Source: Macrostomum hystrix
Taxonomy: Eukaryota > Platyhelminthes > Macrostomidae
DNA: 64,000 bases
Direction of reading: 5' to 3'
Assembly (NCBI GenBank): GCA_950097015.1
Contig: CATNEN010000011.1
Location: 1,844,001-1,908,000 of the forward strand
Shown: positions 22,119 to 33,598 of the stretch, piece after piece
Numbering within the stretch: position 1 is the stretch's first letter
How the letters are laid out: every line of letters starts with the position of its first letter
The notes under the pieces: generated by a model
Told to the model about the DNA's origin: nothing
Database searches by the model: none
What the model saw: the letters and a program-made list of their open reading frames with translations, nothing else
Position numbers and translations under genes: made by a program

Positions 22119-24528
22119 TTTTGTAACAAGTTTTGATTTAATAGTTTGTCTGCTGAAAGAAAAAGTATTTATTTCTTTTTTTACTTTATCTATTTTATCA
22201 AATCTACTTAATCTACTTTTTAGCCATAAATTAGATAGAAAATATATTATATCAAACATAATTTATATGTATAATCATCTAACATGTTGTAGACAGAGCT
22301 AAAGGGCTACAGTCCATCAAAACTTTGATCCTCCTGATTAGCGCCTACTTCAAAGTGCCCTTTCAGAGTCCCCCCTTTGTTGTTGGCACAATGGGGGTTC
22401 CAGTCTCTGTTTGCTGCCATCTTGTCTGCCAACAGACAAGTTAACATCTTTGTAGGGGTAGGTGAAAATCATGAGCATACAAGTTGGCCAAAATGTCTTT
22501 AACTGAAATTATGATAAATTAATCCTTGCTATCATACCTGCATATAGATTGAAGATCAATAAATATTTTACCTCTTTTATTAATTAAAATGTATTTGTAA
22601 ATACATTTCACTCCATGAAAAGAAAAGTTCAACTTGCTACTTAAATATACTAGACTTTTTTTAAGGAATAACAGGCTATAATATCTTAGGCCTACACATG
22701 CTTAAATGCAGTTCTATGATAGTAGCATAGCATCCATACTTTTATTTTGCAATTTCAAAAGCCATAGCAGATGTTTGTTTTAAAATTTTTTCAAGGCAAG
22801 TTAATAGCAAACAATATGGTGGCAGATGAAAATACTGGAAAACATGCAATGACACCCTATTAGTATTAGCTTTTGCCATATTGGTTGTGGCAACCCACCT
22901 CCTACCACAACCACATGTTTAGGTTGGCAGTTGTTTCACCTGCTATAAATTGTCGACCACACTATAATCTGCCAAAATATTATGGAGTTATATTGTCTGC
23001 AGATTGTATTCCCATGTAGTTTGACACAGCTGCATAGGCCTAGCTATCTTACGACTTAGTTTAAATTTATTAAAGACAGGATATCAAAATATTTATTAAA
23101 TTAAAGTTGCTAAATCAGTTAAAAGAAATATATACTGAATTTTTTAAATAGGCCTAAACTTCTTAAAAAATCGCTTTCTACTCTCTGTAAATAGAAAGCC
23201 TTTCGCCCACTGGTAGACAAACTGGCAGCAGATGAAATGACAGCGCACTAATGTTTAGTTAAAACCACTTCCGATAGCTTTACCTATTCTCTTATAATAT
23301 GAATATGATTTAATTGTTCATTTCTACATTTGTAGTTTTTTTTATTTTACCAATTTAAGCTATAACTATAAATAATTACTTGATTTCCTATAGGCCTAAA
23401 TCCCTCTTTCTCTCGTCTCTTATTCTACACTCTATAGTAACTCGACTACAGTACACTACAGTATTTTTTATAATTACATCCTCATCTACGGTGCACTGAG
23501 CAACAGATAGCAGGCTACGGAGCGGAACAGTAAAGCTTGCTCTTGCTCATGGCCAACTATAGCGGCAGACTTTTTACACTCTGAGCATGAGACATCGACT
23601 TGAAGACGAGGGAGGTCCGCTGGTGCCAAGGTCGGTTTGAATTTCAAGGAACTGTCAGTTTTAGAACAGTAGCAAATTTATAACAAAATACGCCAAAGAG
23701 TCTGTGAGAAAGTGCTATGGTGTGCGGGATTGTTTATCATAATTCTTATAAATATATTATAACGATAAATATACGCATTCTCATCTCTAATCCTTATTCC
23801 CGGTTATCAAAATCCTAATTCTTTAGAATCGAGAACCCTTTTATTTTCTCAAATAATACTACGGTATGAAATAAATTAAACTATAAAAATGTTATGCAAA
23901 AATTCTTTGTCTTGGAAATTCGCACTTGGCTACTACAAAATGCTTGTACTATGCTTGCATTAAGATTCTAGATTGAAACAACAATTGTTCTTTTGCCTTT
24001 GAAATAAAAAAATTCAGATTGTAAATATAGGGGCAGGTTTAAAAAAATTACAAGCAGTCTAATTATTGCGACGGCAAATTATAAGATTCGCGTTCTTTAA
24101 CTATTTAGCCCATGAGTTTTCCCATAAGTCTTAGTCTAGATGCAACACCATCAAAGCAGGCTCACATAGCATGTAGTATAGCTATGCATCACTACATGTA
24201 CGTTTGAATTTATTTAACGTCACGTAAATATTGTTCACGCATGCACCCAACAATAAAAAGGTTATAGTGAGTATCATCAGGGAAAAATCTGAAGTGTGAA
24301 AGAAGACAGCAATTTTATTTATATATTCCTTATTACAGTTGCCTTTATAAAAATATACCTTGATTGACATCTCTCAATTAGCAAAACTATAAGTTAAAGA
24401 AGAAATTAAAGAGTATGCATCAGGACAAATCTGAAGAAGTTATACACGTGTTACAACCGTTTCGCTTAGTTCCTGTTCGTATTTTAATCGTATTTTATCA
24501 ATGAACCCATCATGAAATTGCCGGCTGC
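22119..24528. other. AT-rich intergenic region
   Basis: A 2.4 kb gap between divergent sequence upstream of paralogue B and the 3' end of the TEX26-like gene. I see no coding exon, tRNA or tandem array. It should contain the promoter of paralogue B. The word taggcctaa recurs here and at 46.8-47.4 kb. Confidence 0.4.
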
Positions 24529-26668
24529 TCAAACCGGCCCTGTCCAACTGGTCACCCAGGCTGGCTGATTCGACAGTCGCATGCGACCTCCGACTCGCTC
24601 TTTGCGAATTCTGCGCTCCACAGGCATCGGGATGCTGACAGGCAGCTGGCGGCTCTGCATCTCCTTGTAGAGTTTAAACAGAGCGGCCCGCTCGCTGCCT
24701 GTGGCGCTGTTGAGCAGTTCGGCTACCGCCTTGGCGTTCTGCGCGTTGCTCAACTGGCGCAGGTCGGTGACGCGCATAACTTGACTGGCCGGATCGCAGA
24801 TGTGCTCATCGTAAGTGGTCCGCGTCCTGGTGCCAAACAGGCCCAGTCCGCCAGACGGAATGATGCCGGGCGCCGCGCGAGCCGGATTCTGCCCGAAGCG
24901 AGTCAGCGGCACTGCCAACTCCGGCGGCGTCGGCTGGGGCTTGGCAAATGCGCCGCGCGATGTGCTACTGCGATCGTAGACTGCCCGGCCTTCAATGCCC
25001 AGCAGCGAGATGGCCCGCTGGCCAACATCGAAATTTGTCGGCACGCCGAGATAATCATGCTGGTAGGTCGAGCGGCATTTGCCACGAACTGCTCGATCGA
25101 AGGACTCGTTAGTCAGCTTCGGCTGCTGCTGATCCTGCAGCGTCTCGGCTGGCGGCGGTTGCGGACTCGCCTGGCTGGCCGAGTTTGCTAACTCGATCCT
25201 CTCAGTGGCGGTCATCGGTCGCCGATAGCGCCAGACCATGAACTCCTGGTTAGGATGGGGATTATTGTTCCTCACGCGTCTCGCGCTGGCGGCTCGCTCC
25301 GGGCTGGGCCGACCTGGAGGCAGGTGCGACTTGGAGAAGTACTCGCGATCGTAGGTGGTGGTCATGAACAGGTCGCTGAAGGAGTTTCCCGGAGCAAGTT
25401 CGTTGGCTGGCGGCACGACGCGTTGAATCTGCGAGCTGGCTGGACGCACAGCGTTACTGGGCTGCAGTGGAGGTGCGGAATTTGGATGATTGAGTATTGA
25501 ATGAATCATATTATTATTCGCAATAAGTCTGGCTGAGTCTGAAGTCTTGCGTGTAAAAATGACTACCAAATGTGAATTATCTTCTGCTTTGGACAAAACC
25601 TCACCTTTAGTTTCGGGGGGGGGTCAGTGGCAGAGCGGTTTAACGCGTCAAGGTCCCTGAGGTCGATTCCGCGGCTAGGCCACAATCATTTTGGGTGCAG
25701 CAGCGGAGAGAAGGCTTTGGGGGGCTTGTCGTGGAATTCACGTCCTTGAGGGCCTACCCCCAAGGTACAGTGAAGTGTACACTGCCAGACGACGAGAAAG
25801 CCAGGGCAGATGTACACACCTGTGTGAGTGCGTGCCTGTGTACAGTATCTGCGTGCGTGTGTGCTCAGGAGAATTGCCTCCTCACTGGCTGCGGGTCTAG
25901 TGTCACCAAATGATGAGCCACTGCCCGCAGCCCTCGTGCAATTATTATTGGCTTCGTATTTGGTTTCGGGGTCTATTTCTCCCTTATCTTCAGTTTAGGA
26001 CAAAAGTAATGCCCCCGTCACGTTCGTTCGTACGTATACAAAATAGTTTTCCTTTTTTTAATTTCATTTTGGCGCATCAATTTCGATACTCAAAGCCAGA
26101 TGGCATGACGTTCATAGGTTAAAATTAAGCTCACCGAAGGCACAGGCGGTTGATAATAGTAGTTGTGAGTAGTCTCGTAGCAGTTGACGTAGCTGCGGCT
26201 GACACCTCCGACGCCAACACCTTCGCAGACGATGCCGCTAGTGTCGCAGTCTGAAGCTGCTGGCGGGGACGGCTGGCGCAGCAGATGCTGCTGCTGTTGA
26301 AGCAGCCTGGGCGCTGCCGTCTTCGGGCGCCATCGCCGACCATCGACCTCCGGGCCGCCACCGTTGAAGCCAGATGTCGAAGACGCCGGAGTGACTGAGC
26401 GCCGACCAGAGGCAACCCTGGGCCGGCCGTCCCGGGCCTCGGCTTTGATGGCGCTCGACAGTTCCAGCGCTGTGAGCAGCTCCAAGGCCCTGGCCTTGTC
26501 CGTCGGATTCGTGGCGGCATCGCAGAAGCGCTCCAGAACCGGCTTCATGCTGCTGCCCAATGCCACATTGGCCACATGTACGTCGGTGCCAACCAGCTGT
26601 TGATCGGATATGGCCGCGGGTAAGGCTCCCGTGGCGACATCTTCATCTTCGCAGTGACAGCCGTCCAT
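24529..26668 (-). CDS. TEX26-like ciliary/flagellar protein, 488 aa
   Basis: Two coding exons, 26135-26668 and 24529-25461, join in phase 0 to give 488 residues. The protein has spaced Thr-Tyr motifs (CYETTHNYYYQ, TTTYDREYFSK, STYQHDYLG, TTYDEHI) typical of microtubule inner proteins of cilia. In addition NNPHPNQEFMVWRYRRP and a C-terminal NAKAVAELLNSATGSERAAL segment correspond in order to vertebrate testis-expressed protein 26; I recall that family's layout but could not align it. The N-terminal ~150 residues are low-complexity (Gln, Ala, Pro, Gly) and look lineage-specific. Start is the first ATG after a possible acceptor at about 26685, so a 5' UTR exon may exist. An X-box-like site lies about 170 bp upstream. 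The intron contains a SINE B and a 20 bp word also found in array R14. Confidence 0.65.
25622..25950 (+). mobile_element. SINE B, full-length type copy
   Basis: It has a tRNA-like head (cagtggcagagcggttta as A-box region, gaggtcgattccgcggc as B-box), a body with gtgtacactgccagacgac and gcagatgtacacacctgtgt, and a tail ending in gcgggtctagtgtcaccaaa then attattatt. It lies in the intron of the TEX26-like gene. Confidence 0.9.
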
Positions 26669-26836
26669 GATTGTGTTGGGCTGCACCAGAGCCGGAGCTA
26701 AAGAGGACTAGTATGTAGAAGAGTATGAACTAGTCAAAGAAGAAATCTTTGCTTTAGCAGCCAAGTGAGCAGCCACAGGTCACCCGCCTCAATACTCAAG
26801 CCTCTCTCCTCCACTACACCGTGGCTGCAGAGTTTA

Positions 26837-26849
26837 GTTGCTATGCAAC
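26837..26849. promoter_or_regulatory. X-box-like RFX site upstream of the TEX26-like gene
   Basis: gttgctatgcaac is a 13 bp palindrome with GTTGC and GCAAC arms, one base short of the classic 14 bp X-box. It is about 170 bp upstream of the ATG at 26668. RFX factors drive ciliary genes through such sites. Confidence 0.5.
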
Positions 26850-27425
26850 TGGTGCGCCGCGGCGATGCAACTATCCAGCACTCACGGGGTACTGGCCTTT
26901 CATTCTTTCAGCCTCTCTTACCTGAAAAAATACCTACTTTACTTCTCACATCTCATCTCTCTATATTCATTTCTTTCGCCAAGCTCCCGCAGTGATGTTC
27001 AGTTGAGTCTGTACTCACTTCACGTCTATGCGGTAAATGTATGCTCTTTTGCTTGGCCTCAGGTGCAAGCATAGACTCTTACAGGAGTCAGTTAGGCTAT
27101 TCTCTTTCTAAACTGAAGCTTGAGAATAGACTCAAACATTGGCTCTAAGACAACGATATTCAACTAGCGGTTGCGTGTACTCACAGCTATACTCACTTAG
27201 AGAAAGCAAAACGAACAGTGCTGCTGTACACTCACAAATTAAGTGAAATTCAGCTCAATTTCACCCGTTGTCTTTCGCATCATTTTCTTGCTTTAAGCAG
27301 GTACACTCGCCCATTCAACCTTCAAGTCTTAATCAAACTACGAACTTATCTGATCTCGATTATCTAAACTTTAAGATTTGAACTGTTTTTTCAACTCGAT
27401 GTGTTTCTCATTTTGAAAAACATGA
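26850..27425. other. Upstream region of the TEX26-like gene
   Basis: No gene is visible. The stretch is rich in short 'actcac' words and separates the X-box-like site from array R14. Confidence 0.4.
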
Positions 27426-27429
27426 AACA

Positions 27430-27880
27430 TGGGTGTCTTTCATCCTCACCTTTAGTTTCGGGGTGTCTTTCATGATCCTCACCTTTGGTTTCGGGGTGTC
27501 TTTCATGATCCTCACCTTTGGTTTCGGGGTGTCTTTCATGATCCTCACCTTTGGTTTCGGGGTGTCTTTCATGATCCTCACCATTGGTTTCGGGGTGTCT
27601 TTCATGATCCTCACCTTTGGTTTCGGGGTGTCTTTCATGATCCTCACCTTTGGTTTCGGGGTGTCTTTCATCCTCACCTTTGGTTTCGGGGTGTCTTTCA
27701 TGATCCTCACCTTTGGTTTCGGGGTGTCTTTCATGATCCTCACCTTTGGTTTCAGGGTGTCTTTCATGATCCTCACCTTTGGTTTCGGGGTGTCTTTCAT
27801 CCTCACCTTTAGTTTCGGGGTGTCTTTCATCCTCACCTTTGGTTTCGGGGTGTCTTTCATGATCCTCACCTCACCAATTA
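27430..27880. repeat. Minisatellite R14 (33 bp unit)
   Basis: About 14 copies of a 33 bp unit (ggtgtctttcatgatcctca followed by cctttggtttcgg), with some copies lacking atgat. Both strands stay open because the unit is a multiple of 3. Read on the minus strand, each copy has aaaggtgaggat, a good match to a splice donor. Confidence 0.96.
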
Positions 27881-28233
27881 CTAAATACACATGAGGGAAC
27901 TAAGTAATGAAACATTATTGAGGAAATAATATGAATAGGTCCCCATTCAAGCAACAATGTTAGCGATAATGAATTCGTGACTAAACTCAAAAGAGAGATC
28001 GTTCAACAAAAACAGTCTTTATAATTGCATCACCTGCTATGTACGTGTGTCAGTAATTGCTATAAACTCACGATTAAACAGTGTATTACGAGTATTTCGT
28101 TTCTTAACGACAAAATAATAACAGAATTGTATAAATACACCGTGAAATTGTCAGGTGGCACTCGAGTGGCACTCTGTGTCAGTCTAACTTACCATTTCTT
28201 TAAAGGTTTACGGAAATTTTCAAAATCAAAGAC
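27881..28233. other. Region 5' of the alpha-kinase gene
   Basis: AT-rich, with no clear coding exon. It should include the alpha-kinase promoter or an upstream intron; an AG just before the ATG (aaaatcaaag) could be an acceptor. Confidence 0.4.
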
Positions 28234-31176
28234 ATGGGCAGCTCAGCCTCAATGTTCAGTCACAGCTATGTAGCTGAAGGGCTTGAGTATACACTCGAGT
28301 TCGAGACTCAGGCCTTCGCTGAGGGCAGCTGCCGTTTAGCATTTAAAGGTGTCTACCGCGGCTCCGGACCTAAGAATGGGCAGATGTGCGTCACTAAGGT
28401 TGTTGTTAGCTCGTACATGTTTTTGTTCAACTTATTATTCGTTTCCGTAAATAAATAGATACAGTTAACATGCTCCCTTCAGTCCATGGACTGGGGGGAC
28501 CCCACACCCACCCTCAATTACCCCCAGCTAATGCTGGTACCTATTTAACAGCTGGGTGAACTGTAGCGATATAGAGTTTAGTGTCTTGCTATAGGTCACA
28601 AATTGTACTAGTTAGAGTCGGGAATCGAACCCCTGACCTTCAGTTCTTGAGTCCAACGCTCTAACCACTAGGCTACAACCCCTGCTGAACTTGAAAAGAA
28701 ACAGGTGGTCTGCCTGATACAATGAGCCAACTTTCTGCCTGGGGGGTCGGTGGCAGAGCGGTTAACGCGTTTGCCCCTCGCACCACGGTCCCTGAGTTCG
28801 ATTCCACGGCGAGGCCACATTTATTTGGGGCGAAGCCGCGGAGAGAATTAAGGCTTTGAGGGCTTGTCGTGCAATTTACGCGCTTGAGGGCCGAACTCAA
28901 AGGCACAGTGAGAGTGTACACTGCCTGAGGATGAGAAAGTCAGTGCAGAGGTACACACCTGTGAGCGTGTGTGCTCAGGAGTCAGCGAAATGGACAGAAT
29001 TGCCTCTTCGCTGGCTGCGGGTCTAGTGTCACCAAATGATGCACCATTGCCCACAGCCCTTCTTTATTATTATTACTAATGTACTAATGCTTGATTTACA
29101 TTCACTCTAAAGCCACACCTGTCGATTCACACCTCCTTGATCTGCAGGTTTTCAAAGACGAAGCATCAAGATTGGCGGCTAGCAACTACTACCCAGATGC
29201 CAGGTGTAGCATTGTGGCGGAGGGCTACGCCAAGACCTACAACAGGCTGTTTCAGCCAGCCAGGCCGTTGCACTTTATTCAACCAATACTGGCCAGGTGA
29301 TATTTTATATTAGGTCGTAATTTAACAGTAGATAGACCATCACCAGTTTCTAAAAAAACAACTTTTTTCTTTTTTCCGTATCTCCAAAAATATTCAATTT
29401 TCAATCGCATTGAAAACCTGGAATGAGGGCTAATTTTTTTCGTTCCATCCGATGAAACAACTTCCAGAATCACAAAACATCGGCGTCGTCGAAATATTCA
29501 ACGATTGAGGTGGCAAAAACCACCAATATTGGCAAATTTTTGGTCTAACAAAATTTCATCATGCAACTATGTCGGTATTTAGTGTCGATCATGAAAGGCT
29601 TTGAAAGTTGGTTCATCGTGAAATGCGCGAATTTTTTATCCATATCGCAGGCTTTGACGAAAATCGGTCGTTTGGTTTGGGGACTATCGTGAAGTAGGCA
29701 GTGGGTATTTGAAATGTCCCTGTGGTCTTTCTTCAGGGGAAAGAGGTGTTCTATTAGGGTGTTCTAAGCTCTGATAGTGTCTCACTGTTTCAGGACGCAG
29801 AAGATCGCTTACCCGAACCCCCTGGTCGCTGGCGTGTTGAGCATCGGGGACTATATCTCTGTCGAGGACTACATACCTGGCCTGTACCGCAAGTTCAATT
29901 CCAACACTGGCTGGTTTCTCGATGACGGAGATCCAGACCAGACTGTGCCCGCATTCTGCCACTTCACCTATCACCACTCTGGAGGACGTCTGCTAGTCTG
30001 CGACATTCAGGTCTGCCGCCGACAGCGATGGATAAACTTAAGAGATCCCACAGTCAGCAGCAGAATCTGCTACTGGATGGCGACTTAAAAATCCACGGAT
30101 TGATATAGAACGTTGTTTACATTTTATATGAATCTTAAAAGGGATACTAAGAACAGTAATTGAACGAGGGCTGCGGGCAATGCCACATCATTTGGTGACA
30201 CTCGACCTGCAGCCAGCGAGAAGGCAATTCTGTCCATTTCGCTGACTCCTGAGCACACACGCACGACACAGATACCGTACGAACAGGTGTGTACATCTGC
30301 CCTGTCTTGCTCATCGTCAGGCAGTGTCATCATAAGGTACTTTCATTGTGCCTTAAAGGTTGGTCGGAAATTGTGCGACAAGCCCCAAGCTTCTCTCCGC
30401 GGCTGCGCCCCAAATGAATGTGGCCTCGCCGCGGAATCGAGCTCCAGGGACCTTGGTGCGTGAGGCAAACGCGTTTGACCGCTCCATCACTCACCGTTCT
30501 TTTTAAAGGGATATAGGTGCGTCAAGATATCTTCGAAATATAATCAAAATCCTATATAAGAATTTCCGAGACAGAATTATGTTAGGATGGAGATTAGACA
30601 ATATGTGCAGCCGTGCAGTGGCTGTACAAAGACCGCGTACTTTCTGTTCAGTCAATGGACCGGAGTGGCTGACACGCCACCAATTATTTCACAGTTGGGT
30701 GAACTAAAGTACCGGAGAATTAAGCGTCTGGCTCGACGACTCAAATTGTCTCCCCTTCATGGGCTGAGTATCGAGCAATGAACAATCTCTCCGCTCAGGG
30801 CGTCCTCGGTTCTGATGGCTACTCGCTGACTGACCCGGCCATTCACTCCCGGAGACAGGAGTTCGGCGTGACCGACCTCGGCCCGCTTGGCATGGCCAGA
30901 TTCTTCAAGCGGCATCGCTGCGGCAGCGACTGTCGCGACTGGAGGCTGCCTCAACTGTGCGCACCTGGCGACGGCCAAGATGGCGAAGCCGCTGAGGCGA
31001 CTGTCGCGGAGGCCCAGGTACTCCTGACACCGCCGACGCTAACGAGAAGAAAGTCGCGCGCCTACGCCGGACAGTTGAACTCGGCTCAGCGAACTGTCAA
31101 CGCCGCGTATAGGAACCGCGCCGACTGGTGCCTGCCAGACGTTGCTGACAAGGACGGAAGTGGAGTGGCTGCTTGA
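28234..31176 (+). CDS. Alpha-kinase family protein kinase, 302 aa
   Basis: Exons 28234-28398, 29148-29296, 29794-30010 and 30799-31176 join in frame to 302 residues, essentially one alpha-kinase (atypical Ser/Thr kinase) domain. Order of motifs: FAEGSCRLAFKGVY (nucleotide-binding strand region), MCVTKVFKDEA with the likely ATP-contacting Lys, GYAKTYNRLF, a HFTYHHSGGRLLVCDIQG block whose Asp and Gln correspond to the catalytic loop of TRPM7 and eEF2 kinases, LTDPAIHS, FGVTDLGPLGMARFFKRHRC (Gly-rich loop), and His/Cys residues (HRC ... C) of the structural zinc site. The key residues are all present. There is no channel, VWA or Sel1-like region, although an upstream exon cannot be excluded. The last ~80 residues are Ala/Arg-rich and unmatched. 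The exon 1 donor (aag|gttgtt) is weak. Introns 1 and 3 are full of SINEs. Confidence 0.88.
28470..28683 (-). mobile_element. SINE A copy
   Basis: In intron 1 of the alpha-kinase gene. It has the cagtccatggactgggggg tail, the central gtgtcttgctataggtcaca motif, and a head read on the minus strand with tagcctagtggttagagc and ggggttcgattcccgactc. Confidence 0.88.
28741..29075 (+). mobile_element. SINE B, best-preserved copy
   Basis: It starts ggggggtcggtggcagagcg, with A-box (tggcagagcggttaacgcg) and B-box (gagttcgattcc) of a tRNA-like head. The body runs to gcgggtctagtgtcaccaaa and an (att)n tail. It follows a SINE A by about 60 bp. Confidence 0.9.
30165..30490 (-). mobile_element. SINE B copy
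   Basis: Reverse copy in intron 3 of the alpha-kinase gene. It starts at the gctgcgggcaatgccacatc tail and ends in the tRNA-like head (gcctcgccgcggaatcgagc, then cgctccatcactcacc). Confidence 0.88.
30640..30765 (-). mobile_element. SINE A fragment
   Basis: Degraded copy just before exon 4 of the alpha-kinase gene: ttctgttcagtcaatggacc, cacagttgggtgaactaaag, and a remnant of the central motif. The tRNA-like head is missing. Confidence 0.6.
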
Positions 31177-32067
31177 ATGAATTTACATTCATGAGGCATG
31201 AATCAGCTTCGACTAGACGCATATGCATGCAGGAATTTTAATTTTGTTAAGTTGATCAACGAACGAGAGATTAAGAATACTAGATAGGATATTCACTGAA
31301 GTATGCTTTTTAGGCCCAAGCATTTTTTCAATCTTCTAACTTTTTTGTTAAAGATTTAGTTAAAAAAATGTCAACTCGGTTTAACAAAACAAAACAGAGA
31401 TAATAAGCGAATTGAAGTCGATATATAAAGCTCTAGCAATTTCCATAATCGATCGTTTTTAAACTATCAGTGTTGCAGGTACTGTGCAGATCTTCCCTGT
31501 CTCATCCCTCTCATGTTTAAGTATTTTAACATCTTCTAAGATATGTATAGAGATTAAAAAATTTGACTGATTTATTTATTTGTTATTTGTTATTATTTAT
31601 TAGGATATGAAATGTATTGAAGTTTTTTATTTTCAAGAAACACTTTAGAAATTTAAAGTTTTTTGTTAAAAAAAGTTGATTAAATTTTTCATGCACAGAG
31701 CCACAGTAACAGAATTATATATTTTTTGTCTTGCGTTAAGCTTGTTGTAATGCAATTTAAAACAAAATCGAAAAAATTAAACAAGTGCAAAATAAGTCCG
31801 TAAGTAGCATTTGATCGATCGATAACTTAAATGACTGCTATGAGATGTGATACTACTAACAGGAACAGTAGACCAAATTAAAGTTTAATCTTGTCTAAAT
31901 GCTTTAAATCATCTAATTATTTTTAATTTGAGCTGTTTATTAAAGACTTAAAAAAAATAATTTTCTAAACAAATTAAGTAAAAAAATTGAATTATTTTAA
32001 TGAATAATTGAATGGAATGAATATTTTGAAATCATGAAATGTGTTGTGAAACAAAAAATTATTCAAG
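31177..32067. other. AT-rich intergenic spacer
   Basis: 3' flank of the alpha-kinase gene. I see no coding exon. It is very AT-rich and ends at the tRNA gene. Confidence 0.4.
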
Positions 32068-32140
32068 CGACCACGCCAGGACTCGAACCTGGAATCTTCT
32101 GATCCGTAGTCAGACGCGTTATCCATTGCGCCACGCGGCC
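32068..32140 (-). tRNA. tRNA-Arg (anticodon ACG)
   Basis: The minus strand folds as a normal 73-nt tRNA. The acceptor stem GGCCGCG pairs with CGTGGTC. The D-arm region is tggcgcaatggataacgcg, the anticodon arm is tctgactacggatcaga with ACG in the loop, and the T-arm is ccaggttcgagtcctgg. A T6 run, a Pol III terminator, follows within about 15 bases. It is distinct from the tRNA-like SINE heads, has no intron and looks functional. Confidence 0.95.
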
Positions 32141-32574
32141 CTCACTACTTACTGCTGTTCATTCTAAGATATGTTGTCAACTCGACCGCTTTCCCTCTAC
32201 TCTAGTAAAGTCGATAAACGAAGAATAATATCAGTTTAACAGTGGTTCCCACTTCGAGCTACGTGTGATTCCTTGCATTGTATTGAAAACAGCTGGTTAC
32301 ATATCTACGGCACAGGCTAAGGCTTTTGTTTAACTTCTAGCTAGCGCTTCCATAATTCCTTCCCTGCCTTGTGTTTTGGGTTTGGGTTTCAGTTTTCTAA
32401 CCCTTTATTTACAACCTTATCGTAGTTGAAAAGTTTTAAACCAAATGCAAGCGAAGCCTGTACATATCCTACTATAAAGTTTTAGGCAAATAAAGCTAGA
32501 ACTGAGACTGCCGTGAATTTTCATCTACATTCTTTAGAAATTAAAAAATAATTTTACCACAAAAGAAACTAATT

Positions 32575-33095
32575 TGGGAGATTCTTCTAGGCAATTAGTG
32601 GTCGAAAGGGGATATTTTTCCCGGCAATAGGATATCCAATGGATGATTCTTCAAGCAATAAGATATCGAATGGGAGATTCTTCCCAAAATAAGATATCGA
32701 ATGGGAGATTCTTCCCAAATTAAGATATCGAATGCGGGATTATTCCTAAAATGAGATATCGAATGCGAGATTCTTCCCTCCAATAAGACATCGAATGGGA
32801 GATTCTTTCCAATCGAAAGCATCTGTGGGAGATTATTCCCAAACGAAGTCACTAGCTTCTTCGGCTTCGGCTTCTTCCCAATCCGTTGGAGATTCTTCCC
32901 AATCAGTGGGATATTCTTCCCAATCAGTGGGAGATTCTTCCCAATCAGTGGGATATTCTTCCCAATCAGTGGGAGACTCTTCCCAATCAGTGGGAGATTC
33001 TTCCCAATCAATGGGAGATTCTTCCCAATCAGTGGGAGACTCTTCCCAATCAGTGGGAGACTCTTCCCAATCAGTGGGATATTCTTCCCAATCTA
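32575..33095. repeat. Minisatellite R15 (21 bp unit)
   Basis: The right half has about 12 near-identical copies of gggagattcttcccaatcag plus t. The left half is diverged (gatatcgaatgggagattct). Each unit holds a small dyad (ggga ... tccc). The Ser/Gln-rich frame across it is an artefact. Confidence 0.93.
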
Positions 33096-33408
33096 AAGCA
33101 TATGCTGTATATTAAGTTAAGCAAAAGAAATAATATATTTCTGCTCCTATGAAAATCTCATGCTCTCAAACTAGGCTCAAAATGTGGGTTCTAAAAATAG
33201 CAATGAACTTAAAATGTCATCCCGCCAGATGACCTTGGGGGGAAAACAGCTCGCTTGGGCGACCAGACCCATGGAATTCTAGGCCCTAGCACGTAGGCTC
33301 CTATATCCAGAAGTCCTAGTAGGCTCAATTAGAACCACGTGAGTTGGAATTCTTCCCTTCTCCCGAAATCCCAAATCCTATCTCCATCCATTTTCCCATT
33401 GCCCACAG

Positions 33409-33586
33409 TCCGGGCCAATGGGAGCTGGCTAACTTGGCTGCTGTTGACACTCATATAATCCGTCACGTGAATACTCATGGCATCACAAGCATGGGTGATG
33501 TATACAAACTTATAAATAGACTGGAGGATAAAACAAAGGAAACAAAGGAACCCCAGCCTCTGAGCATTCAATTTGAGTTTGGCTGA
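33409..33586 (+). CDS. Partial exon ending at an in-frame TGA (upstream half of the tail-anchored locus)
   Basis: After a good acceptor (cattgcccacag) the frame reads QWELANLAAVDTHIIRHVNT, then GITSMGDVYKLINRLEDK and QPLSIQFEFG, and stops at TGA 33584-33586. The text looks like real protein. It stays in the same frame as the tail-anchored ORF that begins 13 bases later. It is either the end of an upstream gene or the N-terminal part of the same protein interrupted by TGA. Upstream exons were not found; array R15 would lie in the intron before it. Confidence 0.45.
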
Positions 33587-33598
33587 GCAACTGAAACA

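Noticed and set aside
27408-27894. Long open frames on both strands with 11-residue periodicity
   Set aside because: 33 bp unit of array R14; all copies are near-identical at DNA level with no codon-position bias.
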